Source: Ruegeria lacuscaerulensis
GTDB lineage: Bacteria > Pseudomonadota > Alphaproteobacteria > Rhodobacterales > Rhodobacteraceae
DNA: 64,000 bases
NCBI RefSeq assembly: GCF_013033355.1
Contig: NZ_WQDY01000001.1
Location: 496,001 to 560,000, forward strand
Direction: 5' to 3'
A model generated the notes under the pieces. That model worked only from the letters and a program-made list of their open reading frames with translations. It was not told the DNA's origin and searched no databases. A program made the translations under genes and the position numbers. The stretch's first letter is position 1. Each line of letters opens with the position of its first letter. Shown piece after piece: positions 58,718 to 64,000 of this stretch.

Positions 58718-58812
58718 AATTGTATTGACACAAACGTAATATGTTCGGTATGTGTGATTGATACATTCCACATTGTGTTAAAATCAAAGGAAGAATTGTA
58801 ATGGATACAATT
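58718..58812. promoter_or_regulatory. Candidate operators shared by DUF1127 gene and MocR regulator
   Basis: AATTGTA-N5-TACAATT (58794-58812) is a perfect 7-bp inverted repeat that spans the regulator's start codon. AATTGTA recurs at 58718-58724, upstream of the DUF1127 gene. ATTGACACA (58724), ATTGATACA (58757) and ATGGATACA (58801) form a series of direct repeats. Repeats of this kind are typical binding sites of MocR regulators acting on themselves and a divergent gene. Confidence 0.6.
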
Positions 58813-60204
58813 TGGCCGGAATCACTGCCGAAATCCAAAGGCCCCAAGTATACTCTGGTGGCCGATGCAATTCGAAAAGCTATTGATAACAATTTACTGG
58901 AAGTCGGAGCCAAGTTGCCTCCGGTCCGGGAGCTGGCGTATCGGTTACAAATCACACCGGGCACTGTGGCGCGCGCCTATACTATTCTGACCGATGAGGG
59001 GTTGCTGCATGCCGAGGTGGGGCGTGGTACATTTGTCGCCCCTCCAAAATCGCCGATACTGGACGACGTTTGGGCACGGCAACTGCATTTGCGCGAGGAC
59101 AAGTATAGCGCAAATGTCAGCCTGTTCAGCCCACGCTTAGCCGATGTGGGGCAAGTGGCCCTGATCCGCGAGTGCTTGCAAAAAGTTTCGCATGCGGATC
59201 CGGGATTGTTTCTGAACTACCCCACCCGAGATGCTTACAAACCCATGCGTCAGGCGGTGGTCGAGTGGTTGTCGGATCTGCCCTTGGGCGCATTGTCCCA
59301 TGATGACATTGTACTTACGCACGGGGGGCAGAACGGCCTTTGCCTTGTCTTCCAAACAATCCTGCGAGGACCCAAGCCCATCGTTTTGGTGGAAGACTTG
59401 TCTTACGCGGGATTCCGCAGAGCCGGGGAACTCATGCGCTCTGAAGTGGTCGGCGTAAAGATGGACAAGTGGGGAATCGACCCCAGCGCAATGGAGCACG
59501 TTCTGCGCCAGAACCCTGCCCAGGCTGTTTGCGTGTCTCCTGAAGTGCAAAATCCCACCGGCGCGCATACGCCACTTGAGCGAAGGAAAGAGGTTGTCGA
59601 AATCGCGCGACGCTTTGATCTACAAATAATCGAGGATGATTGCTACCGAATGGGCGAAGCGCGTGAACCCAGCTATCGAGCTCTTGCACCAGAGCGGGGG
59701 TGGCACGTGTCCTCCATCTCCAAGACGCTGACGCCCGCGCTGCGTGTTGGTTTCGCTATTGCGCCGCGCGAACGAAGTGTAGATCTGCGTCGGTCGGCTG
59801 AATACGGTTATTTCGGTCTTGCGCAGCCGCTTGCCGAGTTAACTCGGTTAATGTTGTCCGACCCCCGCACGCGGCGCATTGCACGCGATGTTCGACTGAA
59901 AATGGGTGAATATGTTCGCGTGACTGTGAATGCTTTGGGAGGGTTTGACCTGAAATGGGCACCGGACGTGCCTTTTGTCTGGCTAAACCTGCCCTCCGGT
60001 TGGCGCGCCGCAGCGTTCAGTCGTGCGGCGGAGCGGGAAGGCATCCAACTGCGTTCGGCTGATGAATTTGCTTTACGGGATGGTCGTGCGCCGAACGCAG
60101 TGCGTATTGCAATGAACGGCCATGTCTCATTGGAAAGGTTCGAGGACGCAATGCAACGCCTGCGCAACCTACTAGACAATCCGCCCGAGCAAATCAGCGT
60201 TTAG
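58801..60204 (+). CDS. MocR-type GntR/aminotransferase regulator
   Basis: A 467-residue fusion of a GntR-type DNA-binding domain (about 14-85, with LPPVRELAYRLQITPGTVARAY) and a PLP-dependent aminotransferase-like domain. The PLP lysine is Lys308 in SSISKTLTPALRVGF. MocR proteins sense amino acids, vitamin B6 or related amines; the ligand here is unknown. It is divergent from the DUF1127 gene, and its start codon lies inside a perfect inverted repeat that may serve for autoregulation. Confidence 0.93.
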   Translation: MDTIWPESLPKSKGPKYTLVADAIRKAIDNNLLEVGAKLPPVRELAYRLQITPGTVARAYTILTDEGLLHAEVGRGTFVAPPKSPILDDVWARQLHLREDKYSANVSLFSPRLADVGQVALIRECLQKVSHADPGLFLNYPTRDAYKPMRQAVVEWLSDLPLGALSHDDIVLTHGGQNGLCLVFQTILRGPKPIVLVEDLSYAGFRRAGELMRSEVVGVKMDKWGIDPSAMEHVLRQNPAQAVCVSPEVQNPTGAHTPLERRKEVVEIARRFDLQIIEDDCYRMGEAREPSYRALAPERGWHVSSISKTLTPALRVGFAIAPRERSVDLRRSAEYGYFGLAQPLAELTRLMLSDPRTRRIARDVRLKMGEYVRVTVNALGGFDLKWAPDVPFVWLNLPSGWRAAAFSRAAEREGIQLRSADEFALRDGRAPNAVRIAMNGHVSLERFEDAMQRLRNLLDNPPEQISV

Positions 60205-60271
60205 ATTGGGGTAAAATAATACCTATTTTATAAGTATCTGTTATTGCTTGATTTAAAAGACATTGCTGTTG

Positions 60272-60300
60272 TTGACCTGCGCCACACTCCCCTCTACATA
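60272..60300 (+). promoter_or_regulatory. Promoter of rplM-rpsI
   Basis: TTGACC (60272-60277) and TACATA (60295-60300) are separated by 17 bases, a good sigma-70-type promoter for ribosomal genes, about 67 bases upstream of the rplM start. Confidence 0.65.
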
Positions 60301-60316
60301 CGCTCCATCGAATTCG

Positions 60317-60339
60317 GACCGCTCTGACTTGGGGCGGTC
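60317..60339 (+). promoter_or_regulatory. Leader hairpin before rplM
   Basis: GACCGC and GCGGTC pair over an 11-base loop in the 5' leader of rplM. L13 leaders of other bacteria take part in autoregulation of this operon, so this may be such an element. Structure alone is weak evidence. Confidence 0.4.
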
Positions 60340-60366
60340 TTTCACATCAAACAGGACTATCCTGCC

Positions 60367-60825
60367 ATGAAAACCTTTTCTGCAACACCTGCAGACATCG
60401 ACAAGAAATGGATCCTGATCGACGCTGAGGGCGTTGTTCTGGGCCGTCTTGCCTCGATCGTCGCCATGCGCCTGCGTGGCAAGCACAAAGCGTCGTTCAC
60501 CCCGAACATGGACATGGGCGACAATGTCATCGTGATCAACGCTGACAAAATCCAGATGACCGGCAAGAAGCGCGAAGAGAACTTCTACTGGCACACTGGC
60601 CACCCGGGCGGCATCAAGTCGCGCACCAAACAGCAAATCCTGGAAGGTGCACACCCCGAGCGCGTCGTAACCCAAGCGGTCAAGCGCATGCTGCCGGGCA
60701 ACCGTCTGGCGCGCAAGCAGATGACCAATCTGCGCGTTTACGCTGGTGCCGAGCATCCCCACGAGGCGCAAGCGCCCGAAGTTCTGGACGTGAAGTCCAT
60801 GAACAAGAAAAACACCCGGAGCTAA
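60367..60825 (+). CDS. rplM: 50S ribosomal protein L13
   Basis: L13 is an early-assembling large-subunit protein. The 152-residue product has [40 protein letters not shown] and [17 protein letters not shown], all as expected. The gene shares a transcript with rpsI, which starts six bases after the stop. Codon use is strongly biased towards common codons, consistent with high expression. Confidence 0.98.
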   Translation: MKTFSATPADIDKKWILIDAEGVVLGRLASIVAMRLRGKHKASFTPNMDMGDNVIVINADKIQMTGKKREENFYWHTGHPGGIKSRTKQQILEGAHPERVVTQAVKRMLPGNRLARKQMTNLRVYAGAEHPHEAQAPEVLDVKSMNKKNTRS

Positions 60826-60831
60826 TGACCG

Positions 60832-61317
60832 ATGGCTGATCAGATCAATACTCTCGAAGAGCTGAGCGCCGTCGCAGGCGTTGAAACCGTGGCTGAGGAG
60901 GTCATCGTGCGCGAGCCCGTCCGTGACGAGCTGGGCCGTTCCTACGCCACCGGCAAGCGTAAAGACGCTGTTGCCCGCGTTTGGATTAAGCCGGGTTCCG
61001 GTAAGGTTACCGTGAACGGCAAAGATCAGGACAAGTACTTTGCTCGCCCCGTTCTGCAGCTGATCCTGCGCCAACCGTTCCAGGTTGCCGGTGTGGAAGG
61101 TGAGTTCGACGTTGTTGCAACCGTCAAAGGCGGTGGCCTGACCGGTCAGGCCGGTGCGGTCAAGCACGGCATCTCGAAAGCGCTGCAACTGTACGATCCC
61201 TCGCTGCGTGGCGCTCTGAAAGCCGCTGGCTTCCTGACCCGCGACAGCCGCGTTGTGGAACGTAAGAAATACGGTAAGCGCAAAGCTCGTCGTTCGTTCC
61301 AGTTCTCGAAGCGTTAA
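60832..61317 (+). CDS. rpsI: 30S ribosomal protein S9
   Basis: S9 lies at the head of the small subunit, its C-terminal tail reaching the P-site tRNA. The 161-residue product has a roughly 35-residue N-terminal extension typical of alphaproteobacteria, then [38 protein letters not shown] and the terminal [10 protein letters not shown] terminator follows. Confidence 0.98.
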   Translation: MADQINTLEELSAVAGVETVAEEVIVREPVRDELGRSYATGKRKDAVARVWIKPGSGKVTVNGKDQDKYFARPVLQLILRQPFQVAGVEGEFDVVATVKGGGLTGQAGAVKHGISKALQLYDPSLRGALKAAGFLTRDSRVVERKKYGKRKARRSFQFSKR

Positions 61318-61339
61318 TCGTTTCGAATTCCGAATTCCG

Positions 61340-61370
61340 AACGGTCGCAAGAAATTGCGGCCGTTTTTTT
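61340..61370 (+). terminator. Terminator after rpsI
   Basis: ACGGTCGCAA and TTGCGGCCGT pair over a GAAA loop (one G-U), followed by seven T. It ends the rplM-rpsI transcript. Confidence 0.9.
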
Positions 61371-61558
61371 GTCGAAACCTTTTGCGAGGTGTGGCCGGTT
61401 TTCGATGTGCAGATGATAGCACCCCCGCGCTGAATCATCGGCAAGTAACTTGTTTGTAGCGTCGAAAAAGGCGCAGCGGGGCCGATTTTACGTCAACCAG
61501 AACAATTCAGGCCAAACACTTGGTCGGTATCTCGGTTGGATGACCCGGCAAAGACAAA

Positions 61559-61577
61559 GGCGCGAAAGAATCGCGCC
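61559..61577 (-). terminator. Terminator of the DUF882 peptidase gene
   Basis: On the minus strand GGCGCGA and TCGCGCC form a stem over a five-base loop, followed by TTTGTCTTTG, about 35 bases after the DUF882 stop. The 180 bases between this and the rpsI terminator hold no gene. Confidence 0.6.
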
Positions 61578-61611
61578 TGTCAGCCAGAGAAGACATGGTC
61601 TTTAGCAGGTA

Positions 61612-62181
61612 TCAACCGCCCCAGGACCGGACTTCTCCACAATCCATGTGAACAAAGTTCGAGCGGTAGTATTTACCGACACCGCCCGCACGGCAAGAAA
61701 TCGCAGCCTTCGCCATCTGCGAAACCGACCGAGAAGCAAGACGCAAATCGGCAGCCTGGCCTTTCATGTGAAGGGAGTTCTTTGCCACGCGACGCGAGCG
61801 AGACCGCAGCATCGCATTTGTCTGTGGCGACCGGTATCCCGAAAGCAGCATATAAGGTTCGTTTGCGTCCAGCAGATTATGCGAAGCGGCCATGATGTCG
61901 ATAGTGCGCAGGTCCATGTCTTTGACTTGGTCCGTCCGCCAGTCACGCATGAAGTGGTTCACTTCTTTGACAGCGTCCTTGATGTACTTGCCATCGACCC
62001 AATATATCATGTCGATCCGTTCGCCAGTGCGACCGGAATACATTCGGATGCGCCGAATGTCACCGCCGCCGCGAAGGAATCCTGCAGCGTTGGAATATGT
62101 CGGTGCCGCAACCACTGCTGTCGCCGCAAATGCGCCCAATAGGGCCCGCCGGGTCATGCCCGAGGAACTGCTCGTCGTCAT
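61612..62181 (-). CDS. DUF882 / YcbK-type murein peptidase (Tat-exported)
   Basis: A 189-residue peptidase of the M15-like DUF882 family that would cut peptidoglycan peptides. The N-terminus has a twin-arginine signal (GMTRRALLGAFAATAV), cleavage near NAA. Zinc ligands are recognisable in SLHMKGQAADLR and FVHMDCGEVRSWG. The start at 62181 was chosen for the Tat signal; a longer frame to 62217 is possible. It is divergent from an L,D-transpeptidase, so both may act on the wall. Confidence 0.88.
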   Translation of the reverse strand: MTTSSSSGMTRRALLGAFAATAVVAAPTYSNAAGFLRGGGDIRRIRMYSGRTGERIDMIYWVDGKYIKDAVKEVNHFMRDWRTDQVKDMDLRTIDIMAASHNLLDANEPYMLLSGYRSPQTNAMLRSRSRRVAKNSLHMKGQAADLRLASRSVSQMAKAAISCRAGGVGKYYRSNFVHMDCGEVRSWGG

Positions 62182-62537
62182 TTTGTGTTTCGTCCCGTAC
62201 TGTTCCTGCCTGCACACGATGTTACGCGCGCGTTCTTAATTTTTTCCCATCCCAGATGGCGAATTTATGACACAGTCGCGGAAGAGCGCCAAGAAGTCTT
62301 TCATATTCATCTTTTCAAGGGGGAATTTTCGGCAGTTTTTTGCGCAGATGACGCTTTTCTGTTTAAACTTAGGGCAGGTTACTTCGGTTTTTGGGTGTCC
62401 GATGCAAACGCGCATCACGCGGATAAAGAAGCGTCAAATTGAGGTATTTGTGAATGGACATAAGGTTATGAGGAAAACCATATTGTCTGAACGCGTCCAA
62501 TGCGACGCATAAGTCATTGTTTAGTCAAGGTCATCCC
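62182..62537. other. Intergenic region between DUF882 and L,D-transpeptidase genes
   Basis: 356 bases that should hold the promoters of both divergent genes. Base composition is AT-richer than the surroundings. Two short open frames overlap on opposite strands here, but neither has a good ribosome site or recognisable sequence. I found no clear operator. Confidence 0.5.
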
Positions 62538-64000
62538 ATGCGAACGTTTTTTCGTGCTTATACCGGTTTTGTAGTCGCGGCTTGTGTGACCGCATCTGTC
62601 AGCTTTGCGCATGCAGAACGTGCGCCTGCGACCAGCTTTCAAATGGCCGTTGCCGAGTTTGCACCTGCGGGATCTGGTATTGCGGACTTCTACCGAGAAA
62701 CCGGGTTCGCGCCAATCTGGACAGGGACGTCGAAAGAACACCAAGCACGCCGCGCGCATTTAATGCGGGCATTGACTTCGGTACATTTACACGGGTTGCC
62801 GGAAGACAAATATGGCGCGCAGGGCCTTGTGGCCAAAATGGAAAATGCTCGTTCTCTGCGCGAAATCGGCGCAATCGAGATCTCGTTGACCCGTGCTTTT
62901 GTTCGCTATGCAAATGACATGTACTCGGGGGCGTTGCGCCCTTCCGAAATTGACGACGGTCTGGTGCGTAAAGTCCAGAGAAGATCAACCAAAGATCATT
63001 TGCGCGGCGTCATTGCTGGCGGTGCGTCCTATATAGACGGTTTGCCGCCCCAGACTGCGCAATACCGCGCATTGATGAAGCAAAAGCTAGCCCTGCAGAC
63101 ATTGGTGGATCAGGGCGGATGGGGCGCTGGTGTGCCCATCGACAAGTTGGAATTCGGTGACACCGGGCCAAACGTCATCAAGCTGCGCAATCGGCTGATC
63201 ACGATGGGATATATGAAACCGTCGGCAAGCCCCAAGTTTGACAAAGAACTACTTGCAGCAGTGAAGGCTTTCCAAACCGCGCATGGTCTCGCATCGGATG
63301 GGGTGGCCGGGCAGGGCACGATCACCGAGTTGAACCGAAGCGCGTCAGACCGTCTGAAATCCGTATATGTTGCGCTCGAACGCGAACGCTGGTTGCCCCG
63401 CGAGCGGGGAGAGCGTCATATTCTGGTAAATCAGGCGGATTTTTCCGCCAAAATTGTGGATGATGGGCTGGTAACCTTTGAAACCCGCGCTGTTATTGGC
63501 AAAAATGTTCACGATCGTCGGAGCCCGGAATTCTCGGATAAGATGGAGCATATGGTGATCAACCCCAGCTGGTATGTGCCGCGCTCGATCATCACCAAGG
63601 AATATTTACCGCAACTGCAATCCAACCCGAATGCAGTTAATCATATCCACATTACAGATCGCAGTGGTCGTCAGGTCGATCGTGGAGCAGTTGATTTTTC
63701 GCAATACACGGCACGGAATTTCCCGTTCGCGATGCGTCAACCCCCCAGCCAAAGCAATGCGTTGGGGTTGGTGAAGTTCATGTTCCCCAACCAGTACAAC
63801 ATCTACCTTCATGATACGCCGCAGAAAAGCCTGTTTGCCCGGGAAACGCGCGCGTACTCGCATGGGTGCATCCGGCTGGCCCAACCGTTCGAGTTTGCCT
63901 ATGCGTTGCTGGCCAAGCAGGAAGAAGATCCCAAAGCATTTTTTCAACGTGTTTTGTCCACCGGTAAGGAAACAACCGTTCCGCTCAAACAGCACGTGCC
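62538..64000 (+). CDS. L,D-transpeptidase with peptidoglycan-binding domain (truncated by window edge)
   Basis: At least 487 residues, running off the right end. A signal peptide (VAACVTASVSFAHA) leads to an N-terminal helical domain (FYRETGFAPIW). A peptidoglycan-binding domain follows (LRNRLITMGY, then AVKAFQTAHGLASDGVAG). Then comes the L,D-transpeptidase domain with the catalytic cysteine in YSHGCIRLA. This order is that of YcbB/LdtD-type enzymes that make 3-3 crosslinks. The ATG at 62538 is the first start that gives a signal peptide. Confidence 0.93.
   Translation, partial: MRTFFRAYTGFVVAACVTASVSFAHAERAPATSFQMAVAEFAPAGSGIADFYRETGFAPIWTGTSKEHQARRAHLMRALTSVHLHGLPEDKYGAQGLVAKMENARSLREIGAIEISLTRAFVRYANDMYSGALRPSEIDDGLVRKVQRRSTKDHLRGVIAGGASYIDGLPPQTAQYRALMKQKLALQTLVDQGGWGAGVPIDKLEFGDTGPNVIKLRNRLITMGYMKPSASPKFDKELLAAVKAFQTAHGLASDGVAGQGTITELNRSASDRLKSVYVALERERWLPRERGERHILVNQADFSAKIVDDGLVTFETRAVIGKNVHDRRSPEFSDKMEHMVINPSWYVPRSIITKEYLPQLQSNPNAVNHIHITDRSGRQVDRGAVDFSQYTARNFPFAMRQPPSQSNALGLVKFMFPNQYNIYLHDTPQKSLFARETRAYSHGCIRLAQPFEFAYALLAKQEEDPKAFFQRVLSTGKETTVPLKQHV

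Noticed and set aside
60253-61422. A 389-codon open frame on the minus strand
   Set aside because: It is antisense to rplM and rpsI, both certain. GC-rich, highly biased genes often leave such long antisense frames.
62267-62512. A possible 81-codon gene between the DUF882 and L,D-transpeptidase genes
   Set aside because: No ribosome site, no recognisable family, and an opposing frame of similar size; I treat the region as promoter DNA.

Overview
The window looks like the chromosome of an alphaproteobacterium of the order Rhodobacterales, most likely the marine Roseobacter group. Pointers are a DMSP demethylase plus acryloyl-CoA reductase pair (dmdA-acuI), the CtrA/SciP pair, a circularly permuted two-piece tmRNA with tag ANDNRAPVAVAA, an alphaproteobacterial zeta-type ATPase inhibitor, an LpxI-type lipid A hydrolase, an SspB-alpha-like ClpXP adaptor, and a short intergenic repeat present twice. 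Nearly all of it is dense housekeeping DNA with short intergenic gaps. I see no insertion sequence, CRISPR array, tRNA or rRNA.

Layout. 1-6 kb: the end of murI, argC, then cytochrome c maturation genes (ccmE, ccmF, ccmH) interrupted by a two-gene lysis cassette (GH108 muramidase plus holin) resembling the one used to release gene transfer agents. 6-14 kb: an enoyl-CoA hydratase, a homocysteine methyltransferase, the zeta subunit, purC, a MarC protein, purS-purQ, and the dctB-dctD two-component pair, whose regulator lacks the sigma-54 contact loop. 14-25 kb: rne with a long leader, a TusA-like protein, ccdA, an alpha/beta hydrolase overlapping a P450, class I aldolase, tag, and the tightly packed fumC-DUF4169-RHH operon. 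25-33 kb: sspB, chrA, an NTF2-like protein, the tmRNA gene ssrA, a GntR regulator with a DUF4345 protein, a DUF2182-DUF1326 pair, then dmdA-acuI. 33-45 kb: an envelope operon (frr, uppS, cdsA, dxr, rseP, bamA, ompH, fabZ, lpxA, lpxI, lpxB). 45-52 kb: mnmA, sciP, ctrA, ligA, recG. 52-64 kb: a 40-residue membrane peptide, a second MarC protein, an IscU-like scaffold, hisI, gluQRS, a methyltransferase, trmFO, a second enoyl-CoA hydratase, a thioesterase, a DUF1127 gene divergent from a MocR regulator, rplM-rpsI, a DUF882 peptidase and the start of an L,D-transpeptidase.

Themes. Envelope building and remodelling recur (murI, the envelope operon, DUF882, L,D-transpeptidase, muramidase/holin). CtrA, encoded here, is the known controller of lysis and gene-transfer-agent release in Rhodobacter, so the lysis cassette may be one of its targets. 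The signals I find most worth testing are the DctD-like regulator without GAFTGA, a 13-bp perfect inverted repeat that buries the ligA start codon, the lysis cassette inside the ccm genes, the DUF2182-DUF1326 pair next to DMSP genes, and several small genes that gene finders tend to miss.
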